Positions 36,023 through 45,490 of a stretch of 64,000 bases of DNA are shown piece after piece (the stretch's first letter is position 1; every line of letters begins with the position of its first letter). Position numbers and translations under genes: made by a program. Under the pieces are notes generated by a model. The model was not told the DNA's origin. It made no database searches and saw only the letters and a program-made list of their open reading frames with translations. Source of the stretch: Pseudomonas fragi (GTDB taxonomy: Bacteria; Pseudomonadota; Gammaproteobacteria; Pseudomonadales; Pseudomonadaceae). Location of the stretch: contig NZ_LT629783.1 in NCBI RefSeq assembly GCF_900105835.1, positions 3,556,501 to 3,620,500 on the forward strand, given 5' to 3'.

Positions 36023-36709
36023 TCAGGCCTGGCCGTAGTCGCGGGCGCCAAATAATGCAGTGCCGATGCGCACCCAGGTGGCGCCTTGGGCAATCGCCGA
36101 CTCAAGGTCGTGGCTCATGCCCATTGAAAGCGTGTCGAGGCCCATGTTCAGGCGCTCTTGAAGCGTGCGCACCTGCGCAAAAGCAGCATCCTGCTCGGCG
36201 CGGTCCTCAGTGGGCTCCGGAATTGCCATCAAACCGCGCAGCTTCAAGCGTGGCAGGGCGCTGATGGCGGCCGCCAGCGCAGGCAAGTCTGCCGGGGTAC
36301 AGCCCGATTTGCTGGCTTCACCGCTGACATTGACCTGGATGCAGATATTGAGCGGTGGCAAGTCGGCCGGGCGTTGTTCAGACAAACGCTGGGCAATCTT
36401 GAGCCGGTCGACGGAATGCACCCACGCAAAATGCTCGGCGATATCACGCGTCTTGTTCGATTGAATGGGGCCGATGAAGTGCCAACACAAGGGCAGGTCG
36501 GCCAATTCGATCTGTTTGGCGCGGGCTTCCTGCAGGTAGTTCTCGCCAAAGTCGCGAACCCCGGCGGCATGGGCCTCACGCAGCGCGGCGGCAGGCTTGG
36601 TCTTGCTGACCGCGAGTAGATGAATGCTGGTTACATCACGGTGAACAGCCAGTGCAGCGGCACGGATGCGCGCCTCAACCTGGGCAATGTTGCCTGCTAT
36701 CGTGGACAT
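36023..36709 (-). CDS. PLP homeostasis protein (YggS/PLPBP family)
   Basis: A 228-residue PLP-binding protein with the lysine in LLAVSKTKPAAALREAHAAG, FGENYLQEA, and MGMSHDLESAIAQGATWVRIG. It buffers pyridoxal phosphate in cells. In other pseudomonads it is usually divergent from pilT; here nothing resembling pilT follows. Confidence 0.95.
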   Translation of the reverse strand: MSTIAGNIAQVEARIRAAALAVHRDVTSIHLLAVSKTKPAAALREAHAAGVRDFGENYLQEARAKQIELADLPLCWHFIGPIQSNKTRDIAEHFAWVHSVDRLKIAQRLSEQRPADLPPLNICIQVNVSGEASKSGCTPADLPALAAAISALPRLKLRGLMAIPEPTEDRAEQDAAFAQVRTLQERLNMGLDTLSMGMSHDLESAIAQGATWVRIGTALFGARDYGQA

Positions 36710-36766
36710 TCGTTTAAGCCCGCCGTTGTGAAAGTCAGCGGCATTCTACTGGAATTGGCAGGGGGG

Positions 36767-36892
36767 ATGGATATCGCCGGCCTGTCGCCGGGGGAGGGAG
36801 CGAAGATTGAAGCGCAGAGGCCGGGAGTTGGCAGCGATAACGCTGTGGGAGCGGCGGTGCTCCCACAGAATCAAAAGCAAAAGCGTTTTTAG
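36767..36892 (+). pseudogene. Possible remnant of the pilT start (very tentative)
   Basis: AGGGGGG followed by ATGGATATC is a good ribosome site and the first three codons (MDI) expected of PilT, at the position where pilT normally lies divergent to yggS. After that the 41-codon frame has no PilT similarity and ends over the NlpC stop. It may be a deletion scar or chance. Confidence 0.2.
36844..36867. repeat. Miniature REP hairpin
   Basis: TGTGGGAGCGGCGGTGCTCCCACA keeps the outer REP bases (TGTGGGAGC/GCTCCCACA) with a 6-base loop. It is downstream of the NlpC/P60 gene and probably terminates it. Confidence 0.7.
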
Positions 36893-37536
36893 CGTTGCAC
36901 AACCTGCAGCGTGGACTTCTCTTTAGGCAGCACACGTTTGGCGACCACATAGTGGCTCTGCCAGTACGGCTTTTGCAGCGTGTCGATAGTCACCGACTTG
37001 CCGCGACGCGGGGCGTGGATAAAGCGGTCGTTGCCCAGGTAAATGGCAACGTGGTTGACCTTGCGGCTCTTGATGTTGAAAAACAGCAGGTCGCCGGGTT
37101 TCAAATCCTTGCGCTCGACTTTTTGCCCATGACCACTGGCCATTTCGCTGGAAGTGCGTGGCAAATCAACGGCGGCTACGTCATTAAAGGCGTATTTGAC
37201 CAGCCCGCTGCAGTCGAACCCTTTACTTGGGCTGCTGCCGCCCCAACGATAAGGGGTGCCTAACACGTTTACAGCGCGGCTCAGGACCGTGCTGCTCTGC
37301 TTGTTGGCGGCGGCCAGGGACGCCGCTGCCATTTTGCCCGGGGCCTTGCGGTGGGCTTTACTGGTGGCAGGACGTGCTACGGTCTTGCTGGTAGAGGCAA
37401 CATAGGGTGCAGCCGCAGATGACTTTGCGGTGTAGCCGGTGAAGCCCGAAGGAAGATGTTGCTCACGATTGGTGGCGTGGGCGGCCAGTGGCAATAATAG
37501 GCAAATGGTTAGCCATGTCTTGAATATAGGACGCAT
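36889..37536 (-). CDS. Secreted NlpC/P60 family peptidoglycan endopeptidase
   Basis: A 215-residue protein with a signal peptide (IFKTWLTICLLLPLAAHA), an Ala/Ser/Lys-rich linker to residue 85, and a C-terminal NlpC/P60 domain. The catalytic residues are C109 (GFDCSGLVKYAF), H162 (VNHVAIYLG) and probably H174 (FIHAPRRGK). It should cleave peptide stems in the cell wall. No lysin-binding domain is visible. Confidence 0.92.
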   Translation of the reverse strand: MRPIFKTWLTICLLLPLAAHATNREQHLPSGFTGYTAKSSAAAPYVASTSKTVARPATSKAHRKAPGKMAAASLAAANKQSSTVLSRAVNVLGTPYRWGGSSPSKGFDCSGLVKYAFNDVAAVDLPRTSSEMASGHGQKVERKDLKPGDLLFFNIKSRKVNHVAIYLGNDRFIHAPRRGKSVTIDTLQKPYWQSHYVVAKRVLPKEKSTLQVVQR

Positions 37537-37788
37537 TCGGCAGGGCTCAATGGTTATAAACGCGAAACTTTATAACAGCTTTTTTGTCCTTTCTCAGGCC
37601 ATTTGTCAGGTGGACTGTGGGGTCAATTTCCGCAAAGGTGATGGCAAATTGTCGCATGGCGAGGGTGCAGGTCAGGTAGTACAAGGCTTTGCGCCAATTC
37701 TTGTAAGACACTTTTACCTTTTGCACGACAGTAAAAAAGTCACAAAAAACTTCACAATATTTTTCTATCAGCAGCAAAGAGGGCATTT

Positions 37789-38205
37789 ATGAGCGGCTAT
37801 CGAGACGATGTTCAGCGCGATACTCACAGCAAAGTGCTGGGCTATTTGCTGTGGATTTTTGGTTTTCTGGGTGCGCACCGCTTCTATTACGGCAAGCCGG
37901 TGACCGGGACGATCTGGTTTTTCACCTTGGGCTTGCTGGGTATTGGCTGGCTGATCGACTTGTTCCTGATCCCGAGCATGGACCGTGAAGCCGACTTGCG
38001 GTTTACCGCAGGTGACACTGACTACAGCGTGTCATGGATTCTGCTGACGTTTCTGGGGGTGTTTGGCGTACATCGCATGTACATGGGCAAATGGATCACG
38101 GGGATCATCTACCTGTTTACCGGTGGTTTGTTCCTGATCGGTATCCTGTATGACTTCTGGACCTTGAACGAGCAGATCTCGATCAAGAACGCAGAGCGCC
38201 GGTAA
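37789..38205 (+). CDS. TM2 domain membrane protein
   Basis: A 138-residue protein with two TM2-like hairpins: KVLGYLLWIFGFLGAHRFYYG and WILLTFLGVFGVHRMYMGKW. Each has the G-x-HRxYxG motif of TM2 domains. Function unknown. The 252-bp divergent gap before it is noticeably AT-rich and should carry promoters for both flanking genes. Confidence 0.88.
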   Translation: MSGYRDDVQRDTHSKVLGYLLWIFGFLGAHRFYYGKPVTGTIWFFTLGLLGIGWLIDLFLIPSMDREADLRFTAGDTDYSVSWILLTFLGVFGVHRMYMGKWITGIIYLFTGGLFLIGILYDFWTLNEQISIKNAERR

Positions 38206-38215
38206 AGATCAAAAG

Positions 38216-38325
38216 CCCCTCACCCTAACCCTCTCCCGGAGGGAGAGGGGACTAAAGGCAAAAGCAGATTTGCGCAACGCATCCAATCAGCTCCCTCTCC
38301 CGGAGGGAGAGGGTTGGGGTGAGGG
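38216..38325. repeat. Palindromic repeat family 3
   Basis: CCCCTCACCCTAACCCTCTC is mirrored by GAGAGGGTTGGGGTGAGGG. It lies between the convergent TM2 and pyrC' genes and follows each stop within about 10 bp. Confidence 0.88.
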
Positions 38326-38331
38326 CCGCGC

Positions 38332-39603
38332 TTAGCCTTCGTAACTGATCCGGCCATCCACCAGCGTGTAACGCACGGCACCCGGCAGGCAATGGCCGAG
38401 GAACGGGCAGTTGTCGCCTTTGGAATGCCATTTCTCACCAACCAGGGTCGAGGCCGCCGGGTCAAACAGCACCAGGTCTGCTGCCGAACCCACCGCCAGC
38501 TTGCCGGCTGGCAGGCGCAGGGCGTTAGCCGGGCCAGCGCTCAGGCGGCTGAGCAGCGTCGGCAAGTCGAGCAAGCCGTCTTCGACCAGGGTCATTGCCA
38601 GCGGCAGCAGCACTTCAACGCTGCTCATGCCCGGCTCGGTCGCGCCGAACGGGGCCAGCTTGGCGTCACGCTCGTGGGGCTGGTGATGGCTGGAGATGGC
38701 TTGCACCACACCCGACTTCACGGCCTCGCGCAGGCCGTCACGGTCGGCTCGGGTGCGCAGCGGCGGTTGCACATGGTAAACGCTGGAGAAATCCACCAGC
38801 GCTTCGTCAGTCAGGATCAACTGATACAACGCTACATCGGCAGTGACTTTCAGGCCGCGAGCCTGGGCCTGGGCGATCAGGGCCACACCGCGGGCGCTGG
38901 TCAGCTGGCTGAAGTGCGCGCGCACGCCGCTTTGCTCAACCAGCAGCAGGTCACGGGCCAAAGCTACGGTTTCGGCGGTTTCCGGAATGCCCGGCAAACC
39001 ACGGAACGCTGCCATCGCGCCGTCGTGAGCGATACCGCCCTCGGCCAGATCACGGTCCTGGGAGTGGAAGATCACGGTCAGGTCGAACGTGGCCGCATAC
39101 TCCAGTGCCCGGCACAGGGTGCGGGTGTTGGTGAAGCTGTTGAGGCCGTTGCCAAATGCCACGCAGCCCGCGTCGCGCAGGGCGATCAGCTCGGCCAGTT
39201 GCTCGCCGTCCAGGCCTTTGCTCAACGCACCGATCGGGAACACCTTGCAGTTGCCGGCTTCACGGGCGCGGTCAAGGATCAGTTCGGCGACGGCCGAGGT
39301 GTCCAGCACCGGTTTGGTGTGCGGCGGGCAGCACAGGCTGGTGACGCCACCTGCCGCAGCGGCGCGGGTCTCGCTGGCGATGGTGCCTTTGCGGCTGTAG
39401 CCCGGCTCGCGCAGGGCAACGTTAAGGTCAACCAGCCCGGGGGCGGCCACCAGGCCCTTGGCCTCGATGGTTTGCGTCGGGGTGAAACCGGCTGGCGCTG
39501 CACCGATGGCAACGATCTTGCCGGCTTCCAGGTGCAGGTCAGTCACTTGATCCAGCTGGCTGGTCGGATCTATTACGCGGGCGCCGAGAATGCTGAGCTT
39601 CAC
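38332..39603 (-). CDS. pyrC': Dihydroorotase-like protein PyrC' (inactive, ATCase partner)
   Basis: A 423-residue amidohydrolase fold. The metal motif DxHxH of true dihydroorotases reads D59-L-N61-V-A63 ([12 protein letters not shown]), so both His ligands are gone. This is the known pseudomonad situation, where the PyrC' chain is non-catalytic and is required to assemble the PyrB/PyrC' aspartate transcarbamoylase. It overlaps pyrB by 4 bp. Confidence 0.93.
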   Translation of the reverse strand: MKLSILGARVIDPTSQLDQVTDLHLEAGKIVAIGAAPAGFTPTQTIEAKGLVAAPGLVDLNVALREPGYSRKGTIASETRAAAAGGVTSLCCPPHTKPVLDTSAVAELILDRAREAGNCKVFPIGALSKGLDGEQLAELIALRDAGCVAFGNGLNSFTNTRTLCRALEYAATFDLTVIFHSQDRDLAEGGIAHDGAMAAFRGLPGIPETAETVALARDLLLVEQSGVRAHFSQLTSARGVALIAQAQARGLKVTADVALYQLILTDEALVDFSSVYHVQPPLRTRADRDGLREAVKSGVVQAISSHHQPHERDAKLAPFGATEPGMSSVEVLLPLAMTLVEDGLLDLPTLLSRLSAGPANALRLPAGKLAVGSAADLVLFDPAASTLVGEKWHSKGDNCPFLGHCLPGAVRYTLVDGRISYEG

Positions 39604-40604
39604 TGGGCGTTCTCCTGTTCGAATTGGCGCTGGGCGGTTTGCCCGCTCATGGTCATGGACAACACCGCCATGCGCACGGCAATGCCGTAGGTCACCTGGT
39701 TGAGGATCACCGAGTGCGGGCCATCGGCCACCGCGGACTCAATCTCGACGCCACGGTTGATCGGCCCCGGGTGCATGACGATGCAATCAGGCTTGGCCCC
39801 GGCCAGGCGTGCAGTGGTCAGGCCGAACAGGCGGTAGAACTCGCCTTCGCTCGGCAGCAGGCCACCGGACATGCGCTCACGCTGCAGGCGCAGCATGATC
39901 ACTACGTCGACGTCTTTGAGGCCTTCGGTCATGTCGGTGTAGACCTTCACGCCGTATTGCTCGATGCCGATCGGCAGCAGGGTTTTCGGCGCGATAACGC
40001 GAATGTCCTTACAGCCCAGGGTCTTGAGGGCGATCATGTTCGAGCGCGCTACCCGCGAGTGCAGAATGTCGCCGACGATGGCCACCGACAGGTTTTCGAA
40101 GCCGCCCTTGTGCCGACGAATGGTCAGCATGTCGAGCATGCCCTGGGTCGGGTGGGCATGGCGGCCGTCGCCGCCGTTGATGATCGCCACCTGCGGGCAT
40201 ACATGCTCGGCAATAAAGTGCGCGGCGCCGGAATCGCCGTGGCGTACCACGAACATGTCGGCGGCCATCGCTTCAAGGTTGCGCAGGGTGTCGAGCAGGG
40301 TTTCGCCCTTGCTCGCCGACGAGGTCGACACGTTGAGCGTGATCACGTCGGCCGACAGGCGCTGGGCGGCCATTTCAAAGGTGGTGCGGGTGCGGGTGGA
40401 GTTTTCGAAGAACACGTTGCATACGGTCTTGCCGCGCAGCAACGGGACTTTTTTCACCGCCCGGGCGCCGACTTCGAGGAACGAGTCGGCGGTGTCGAGG
40501 ATTTCCGTCAGCAGCTCGCGGCGCAAACCGTCGAGCGACAGAAAGTGGCGCAGCTGGCCCTGGTCATTGAGCTGCAGCGGGCGCTTGGTGTCAGTCGGCG
40601 TCAT
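39600..40604 (-). CDS. pyrB: Aspartate carbamoyltransferase catalytic subunit
   Basis: A 334-residue class A ATCase chain. The carbamoyl-phosphate site [16 protein letters not shown] is at about residue 66, with HPTQGMLDM and [11 protein letters not shown] downstream. It makes carbamoyl-aspartate for pyrimidines, in complex with PyrC'. Confidence 0.96.
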   Translation of the reverse strand: MTPTDTKRPLQLNDQGQLRHFLSLDGLRRELLTEILDTADSFLEVGARAVKKVPLLRGKTVCNVFFENSTRTRTTFEMAAQRLSADVITLNVSTSSASKGETLLDTLRNLEAMAADMFVVRHGDSGAAHFIAEHVCPQVAIINGGDGRHAHPTQGMLDMLTIRRHKGGFENLSVAIVGDILHSRVARSNMIALKTLGCKDIRVIAPKTLLPIGIEQYGVKVYTDMTEGLKDVDVVIMLRLQRERMSGGLLPSEGEFYRLFGLTTARLAGAKPDCIVMHPGPINRGVEIESAVADGPHSVILNQVTYGIAVRMAVLSMTMSGQTAQRQFEQENAQ

Positions 40605-40616
40605 CGCAATGGTCTC

Positions 40617-41123
40617 TTAAGGGGCTAGGTCTTGAAGTTCGAGTGTCAGTGGCGCAGGGCCGGACAATTTTACCCGCTCGCTCGGCTTGAGCGACAAGGT
40701 CGCGCCCACTACGTCCGGGCGGATCGGCAGTTCGGCGGCGTCAAGGTCCAGCAAGCTGACTAGGGTCACGCTGGCCGGACGACCATAGTCGAACAACTCG
40801 TTCAGCGCTGCGCGAATGGTCCGACCGCTCATCAGCACGTCGTCGATCAGCACCAGGTGCTGGCCTTCGATTTCGAACGGCAGCTCGGAAGGGCGCACTT
40901 GCGGGTGCAGGCCGTTCTGGCTGAAGTCATCGCGGTAGAACGATACATCCAGCGTGCCCAGCGGTGCATCGCTGCCGAGCGCCTTGAGCAGCGCCTGGGC
41001 AACCCAGATGCCGCCGGTGCGGATACCGATATAACGCGGCTCGGTGATGCCGCGACGGGCCAGATGGGCCTTCAGATCAAGGGCCATCTGGGAGATCAGT
41101 TCAGCGGGAACAGGCAGGATCAT
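40617..41123 (-). CDS. pyrR: PyrR: pyrimidine operon regulator/uracil phosphoribosyltransferase
   Basis: A 168-residue PRT-fold protein. The PRPP motif is [20 protein letters not shown], and [12 protein letters not shown] is typical of PyrR. It lies 12 bp upstream of pyrB. In pseudomonads it affects pyr gene expression; no classic PyrR attenuator is obvious in the 83-bp gap upstream. Confidence 0.93.
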   Translation of the reverse strand: MILPVPAELISQMALDLKAHLARRGITEPRYIGIRTGGIWVAQALLKALGSDAPLGTLDVSFYRDDFSQNGLHPQVRPSELPFEIEGQHLVLIDDVLMSGRTIRAALNELFDYGRPASVTLVSLLDLDAAELPIRPDVVGATLSLKPSERVKLSGPAPLTLELQDLAP

Positions 41124-41206
41124 GGTGGCTCCTTAAAAGGCCCGCGCAGCACAACGTGCGGCGGCGGGCGCAAACAATGAGGCGGGTCAATGGTACAAAC
41201 GCCGGG

Positions 41207-41647
41207 TCAGTCTTGAGAGTGCGCCGGGTTTTCGTCGAGCCAGCCTTGCAGCACCAGTTTGGCGGCGATGGCATCAACGGGGTTGTCGCGGTAACTGCCG
41301 CGCTGGCCGCCCTGGGCCCGGCGTTCGCCCTTGGCCTCGAAGGTGGTCAGGCGTTCATCATGGGTAAAAACCGGCAGATTGAAACGGCCATTCAGGCGAT
41401 TGGCAAATTTTTGTGCCCGGGCGCAGAAGTCGCTCGGGGTGCCGTCCATGTTCAAGGGCATGCCGACCACCATCGCGTCGGGCTGCCATTCCTTGATCAG
41501 TTTTTCGATTTCTTCCCACCTGGGGATGCCATTCTCGGCTTTCAGGTTGCACAGCTCGCGGGCCTGGCCAGTAATCATCTGGCCTACAGCCACGCCGATG
41601 GAGCGGGTGCCGTAGTCGAAGCCCAGCAATAAACGAAGGCTGGCCAT
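41207..41647 (-). CDS. ruvX: Holliday junction resolvase RuvX/YqgF
   Basis: A 146-residue RNase H-fold protein beginning MASLRLLLGFDYGTRSIGVAVG, with VVGMPLNMDG and DERLTTFEA. Besides resolvase activity in vitro, the family processes 16S rRNA 5' ends. It overlaps yqgE by one base. Confidence 0.94.
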   Translation of the reverse strand: MASLRLLLGFDYGTRSIGVAVGQMITGQARELCNLKAENGIPRWEEIEKLIKEWQPDAMVVGMPLNMDGTPSDFCARAQKFANRLNGRFNLPVFTHDERLTTFEAKGERRAQGGQRGSYRDNPVDAIAAKLVLQGWLDENPAHSQD

Positions 41648-42219
41648 CAGGAATGGCCTGCTTGGGTGCTTAACAAATTGAGGTTCACTCCGAGGTGCTT
41701 GGCGGCCGCGTCGAGGCGCAGCTCGCTTGGGGTATCAAACAGGATATGCGCCGAATACGGGCAGGTCAGCCAGGCGTTGTCGGCCAGTTCGGCTTCAAGC
41801 TGGCCAGCATCCCAGCCGGCATAGCCCAGGCAGATCAGGCTGCGGTTCGGGCCGCGGCCATCGGCAATGCTGAACAACACATCGGCAGAGGTGCTCAGGG
41901 CCAGCCCGTCGTCGAGTTCGACGGTGGCGTCAAAGTTCATGCTGGCCGGGTGCAGGACAAAGCCACGGTCGATCATGACCGGCCCGCCACCGAAGATCGG
42001 TACATGCTGGCACAGCGGTGAAGAAAGTTGTTCCGGGCGCAACTGCTCAAGAACATCCGCCAGGCTCAGCTCCAGCGGGCGGTTGATCATCAGCCCCATG
42101 GCACCATTGGCCGTGTGCTCGACGATGTAGGTCAAGGAATGGGCAAAGTTCGGGTCGGCCATATGGGGCATGGCGATCAGGAATTGATGCTTGAGGTAAG
42201 TCGGCGCGTGTTTTTTCAT
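41647..42219 (-). CDS. YqgE/AlgH family protein
   Basis: A 190-residue DUF179 protein (YLKHQFLIAMPHMADPNFAHSL, GAMGLMINRP, GGPVMIDRGFVLH). I start at ATG 42219 (MKKHAPTYLK) rather than 12 codons upstream. The AlgH name comes from alginate regulation, but the biochemical role is unclear. It is paired with ruvX as in most gammaproteobacteria. Confidence 0.93.
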   Translation of the reverse strand: MKKHAPTYLKHQFLIAMPHMADPNFAHSLTYIVEHTANGAMGLMINRPLELSLADVLEQLRPEQLSSPLCQHVPIFGGGPVMIDRGFVLHPASMNFDATVELDDGLALSTSADVLFSIADGRGPNRSLICLGYAGWDAGQLEAELADNAWLTCPYSAHILFDTPSELRLDAAAKHLGVNLNLLSTQAGHS

Positions 42220-42282
42220 GAGTCTTAGTGTGGCGCTGGCAACGTGAACTGACAAGTTGGGCGATCAAGATTCCTGGGTCTT

Positions 42283-42367
42283 TGTGGGAGCGGGCTTGCT
42301 CGCGATACAGGCGGCGCGGTTTAACGTTAAAACGCAGCGATCCAATCGCGAGCAAGCCCGCTCCCAC
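42283..42367. repeat. REP inverted pair (family 1)
   Basis: TGTGGGAGCGGGCTTGCTCG with a right arm ending CGCTCCCAC, in the gap between tonB and yqgE. Confidence 0.94.
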
Positions 42368-42381
42368 CGTTGCCCTGTGGA

Positions 42382-43281
42382 TCAGTTGCTGGACAGGCGG
42401 TCGCCTTCGGCGAATTTCCAGGTGCGGATAATCTCCAGCCGGTCGATATCCGCCAGGTCACCGGTAAACGGCGCAAAAGGTGCCGCCAGGCGCACGATGC
42501 GTTGTGCGGCCTGGTCCAGCAGCGGCTGGCCCGAAGACTCAAGCACCAGTACTTCATGCAGCGAACCGTCGCGGTTGATCGACACCAGCAGGCGCAGCTT
42601 GCCGTAGATCTTTTCCCGCCGTGCCTGCTCAGGGTAGTTGAGGTTGCCGATGCGCTCGATCTTCTTGCGCCAGTCCTCTTTGTACCAGGCGCCCTTGTCG
42701 CGCATGGTCGAGGCCGCGCTCATGCGGTAGATCTTCGGCCGCTTGGCGTACAGCTGTTGCTCGTTGGCCAGTTCGGCCTCGAGGCTGGAAATCTCGCTGG
42801 ACAGCTGCGAGCTGTCGAACGTTGGAATGCTGGCCTTGGGCGCCGCCTCGGTCTTGACCTTCTGCGGCTGGCTCGGGGCTTTTTTCACTGCGGGTGCCAC
42901 GGTGGTCACGGCGGCCTTGGGCGCGGTCTGGGTCTGCTCGGGTTTGGCGGCAGGCGGTGGGGTGACTTTTTTGACGCTGTTGTCCTGGAAAGGGGCGACC
43001 TCGCTGGTCTTGGGCACGGCTTTCTTGTCCAGCGTGCCGCTGCCCTGCTGGTTGTCCTGGGCCAGAAAGTCGGCTTTTTCCGGGGCTTTCTCGCTTTTGA
43101 AGGTGGACAGGGTGATTTCCAGGGTTTTGCTGACCGGTTTGGGCGCTTCCATGCTGAACCCCACGCCGACGATCACGGCGATATGCAGCAGCGCCGCCAC
43201 AAACAGGGCAAATCCAAGGCGATCGGCCGCGCGCACGCCTTTATGGCTGAGTTCGGGGGGCAGGTCGCTGGGGAGTGTCAT
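42382..43281 (-). CDS. TonB-type energy transducer
   Basis: A 299-residue TonB-like protein. It has a short cytoplasmic end, one membrane helix (LGFALFVAALLHIAVIVGVGF), a long Pro/Lys-rich periplasmic stretch with coiled-coil character, and a C-terminal TonB domain (YPEQARREKIYGKLRLLVSI). It resembles TonB3 (PA0406), placed next to gshB and pilG as in P. aeruginosa, where TonB3 was linked to twitching motility. Confidence 0.88.
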   Translation of the reverse strand: MTLPSDLPPELSHKGVRAADRLGFALFVAALLHIAVIVGVGFSMEAPKPVSKTLEITLSTFKSEKAPEKADFLAQDNQQGSGTLDKKAVPKTSEVAPFQDNSVKKVTPPPAAKPEQTQTAPKAAVTTVAPAVKKAPSQPQKVKTEAAPKASIPTFDSSQLSSEISSLEAELANEQQLYAKRPKIYRMSAASTMRDKGAWYKEDWRKKIERIGNLNYPEQARREKIYGKLRLLVSINRDGSLHEVLVLESSGQPLLDQAAQRIVRLAAPFAPFTGDLADIDRLEIIRTWKFAEGDRLSSN

Positions 43282-43358
43282 GGCAAAAAGACCAACATCG
43301 CGGGTTTCACAGGGTGCGCATGATAGCGCAATGTTGGTCTATTACAGGCTGTTGCAGA

Positions 43359-44312
43359 TCAGCGAGCCGCCAGCTTGCGCTCGATTGCATCCATCAGCAG
43401 GGCGCCGATATTGGTGCCGAAGGCATTGTCGATCTCGCGGATGCAGGTCGGGCTGGTGACGTTGATTTCGGTCAGGTGCTCACCGATTACGTCCAGACCT
43501 ACGAACAACAGGCCTTTTTCACGCAGGGTCGGGCCAACCTGGGCTGCAATCCAGCGGTCCTTTTCGCTCAGCGGGCGGGCTTCGCCACGACCGCCTGCGG
43601 CGAGGTTGCCACGGGTTTCACCCTGGGCCGGGATCCGTGCCAGGCAGTAATCGACCGGCTCGCCGTCGATCATCAGGATGCGTTTGTCGCCATCCTTGAT
43701 CGCCGGTAAGTAGCCTTGCGCCATGATCTGCTGGGTGCCGTTGAGGGTCAGGGTTTCGAGGATCACCGACAGGTTGGGGTCGCCCACCCGGTGACGGAAA
43801 ATCGAGGTGCCGCCCATGCCGTCCAGCGGCTTGAGGATCACGTCACCGTGCAAGGCAGCAAATTCACGCAGCACGTCGGCGCGGCGGCTGACCACGGTCG
43901 GCGGCGTGCATTGGGTAAATTGGGTGGCGAACAGTTTTTCGTTGCAGTCGCGCAGGCTCTGCGGCTTGTTGACGATCAGTACGCCATCACGCTCGGCCTG
44001 TTCCAGCAGGTAGGTGGAGTAGACGAACTCCATGTCGAAGGGCGGGTCCTTGCGCATCAGGATCACGTCCAGATCGCTCAGGGCCGTGTCGGTCTCGGCG
44101 TCCAGCTCAAACCATTTTTCCGGGTTGGCAAACACCTTGAGCGGCTTCATGCGTGCCCGCGCCTTGCCTTCATTCAGGTAAAGGTCTTGCTGTTCCATGT
44201 AGAACAGGGTCCAGCCGCGATCCTGGGCGGCCAGCAGCATGGCCAGCGAGCTGTCCTTTTTATAGGAGATGCCCGCAATGGGGTCCATGACAATCCCGAC
44301 TCGAACGCTCAT
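43359..44312 (-). CDS. gshB: Glutathione synthetase
   Basis: A 317-residue ATP-grasp ligase that joins gamma-glutamylcysteine and glycine. Landmarks are MRKDPPFDMEFVYSTYLLE, LKPLDGMGGTSIFR and the C-terminal ETRGNLAAGG with VTSPTCIREID. It is divergent from the pil-chp operon. Confidence 0.96.
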   Translation of the reverse strand: MSVRVGIVMDPIAGISYKKDSSLAMLLAAQDRGWTLFYMEQQDLYLNEGKARARMKPLKVFANPEKWFELDAETDTALSDLDVILMRKDPPFDMEFVYSTYLLEQAERDGVLIVNKPQSLRDCNEKLFATQFTQCTPPTVVSRRADVLREFAALHGDVILKPLDGMGGTSIFRHRVGDPNLSVILETLTLNGTQQIMAQGYLPAIKDGDKRILMIDGEPVDYCLARIPAQGETRGNLAAGGRGEARPLSEKDRWIAAQVGPTLREKGLLFVGLDVIGEHLTEINVTSPTCIREIDNAFGTNIGALLMDAIERKLAAR

Positions 44313-44350
44313 GGCAAATTCCTCAAATAAAGTGAGTGACGATCTGATCG

Positions 44351-44437
44351 TGTGGGAGCGGGCTTGCTCGCGATGGCATCACTGCGATTTGCCTGACAGA
44401 CCGCAGCGCCTGTATCGCGAGCAAGCCCGCTCCCACA
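44351..44437. repeat. REP inverted pair (family 1) between gshB and pilG
   Basis: TGTGGGAGCGGGCTTGCTCG and CGAGCAAGCCCGCTCCCACA. It fills part of the 340-bp divergent gap; the pilG-proximal 200 bp carry the promoter below. Confidence 0.95.
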
Positions 44438-44576
44438 CAGGGATCGGTATGACCTGAAAAGTGGCGCCAGAGTGGCGCTGAGTGTGGCCTCGGTCAAGGA
44501 AAAACCACCGCTTGGACCCTTCGATAGATTGAAGGTCGTGACTGTGCTAAAAAGGCTCGCACAGTGCTTGCAACCC

Positions 44577-44604
44577 TTGTCCATCAAGGAGTTGGGGTTA
44601 TAAG
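44577..44604 (+). promoter_or_regulatory. Possible pilG promoter
   Basis: TTGTCC at 44577-44582 and TATAAG at 44599-44604 with 16 bp between them, about 49 bp before pilG. The match to sigma-70 is fair. Confidence 0.4.
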
Positions 44605-44652
44605 CCGCACAGTTGTAACAAAATTGGTCGCCGTGGCGATGGTAAAGCACAT

Positions 44653-45060
44653 ATGCAAAAGCATTCCAGCGCCTTGAAGGTGATGGTGATCGATGATTCG
44701 AAAACCATTCGCCGCACCGCCGAAACGCTGCTGAAAAACGTGGGCTGCGAGGTCATTACCGCCATCGATGGTTTCGATGCGCTGGCCAAGATTGTCGACC
44801 ACCCTCCGCACATTATCTTTGTCGACATCATGATGCCGCGTCTGGATGGTTATCAGACCTGCGCACTGATCAAGAGCAACCGGGCGTTCAAGTCGATCCC
44901 CGTGATCATGCTGTCGTCCAAGGACGGCCTGTTCGACAAGGCCAAGGGGCGGATCGTGGGTTCTGATCAATTTTTGACCAAACCGTTCAGTCGCGACGAA
45001 TTGCTGAGCGCGATCAAGGCTCATGTGCCAGCCTTCAATATTCTACCCAGTGCCCAATAA
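44653..45060 (+). CDS. pilG: Pil-Chp response regulator PilG
   Basis: A 135-residue single-domain CheY-like regulator. The acidic pocket is VIDDSK, the phospho-acceptor is D58 (VDIMMPRLDG), and the conserved Lys is in FLTKPFSRDE. In P. aeruginosa PilG receives phosphate from ChpA and promotes pilus extension and cAMP signalling. First gene of the operon. Confidence 0.96.
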   Translation: MQKHSSALKVMVIDDSKTIRRTAETLLKNVGCEVITAIDGFDALAKIVDHPPHIIFVDIMMPRLDGYQTCALIKSNRAFKSIPVIMLSSKDGLFDKAKGRIVGSDQFLTKPFSRDELLSAIKAHVPAFNILPSAQ

Positions 45061-45102
45061 CACCCGGCCAGCCGGCCAACCACCTGATAAATGGGGAACA
45101 CC

Positions 45103-45480
45103 ATGGCTCGCATTCTGATCGTCGATGACTCGCCGACTGAAATGTACAAATTGACCGGCATGCTCGAAAAGCACGGCCATGAAGTGCTCAAGGCAGAAAA
45201 CGGCGCAGACGGCGTCGCCCTGGCACGACTGGAAAAACCCGACCTGGTGTTGATGGATATCGTGATGCCGGGCCTCAACGGCTTTCAGGCTACGCGTCAG
45301 CTTACAAAAGACCCGGAAACAAGCTACATCCCGGTTATCGTAGTGACTACCAAGGATCAGGAAACCGATATGGTCTGGGCCCAGCGTCAGGGTGCCAAGG
45401 GCTACCTGACCAAGCCGGTGGATGAAGAGCAGTTGATCCTCAAGGTGAAAAAAGTCCTGGAAGAAAACCCTCCAAAATGA
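45103..45480 (+). CDS. pilH: Pil-Chp response regulator PilH
   Basis: A 125-residue CheY-like protein with D52 as phospho-acceptor (LVLMDIVMPGLNG), LIVDDSPTEM at the N-terminus and YLTKPVDEEQL at the C-terminus. In known systems it opposes PilG or drains phosphate from ChpA. Start taken at ATG 45103 (MARILIVDD), though a frame four codons longer exists. Confidence 0.95.
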   Translation: MARILIVDDSPTEMYKLTGMLEKHGHEVLKAENGADGVALARLEKPDLVLMDIVMPGLNGFQATRQLTKDPETSYIPVIVVTTKDQETDMVWAQRQGAKGYLTKPVDEEQLILKVKKVLEENPPK

Positions 45481-45490
45481 CGGTCACCCT

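Noticed and set aside
37547..37786. Reverse-strand 79-codon ORF in the NlpC-TM2 gap
   Set aside because: It occupies an AT-rich divergent promoter region, has no ribosome site and shows no recognisable family.
44309..44650. Reverse-strand ORF with two CxxC pairs (FCYNCA and CKHC), rubredoxin-like at first sight
   Set aside because: It overlaps the pilG promoter and runs through a REP element; the Cys spacing does not fit a known small zinc or rubredoxin fold.
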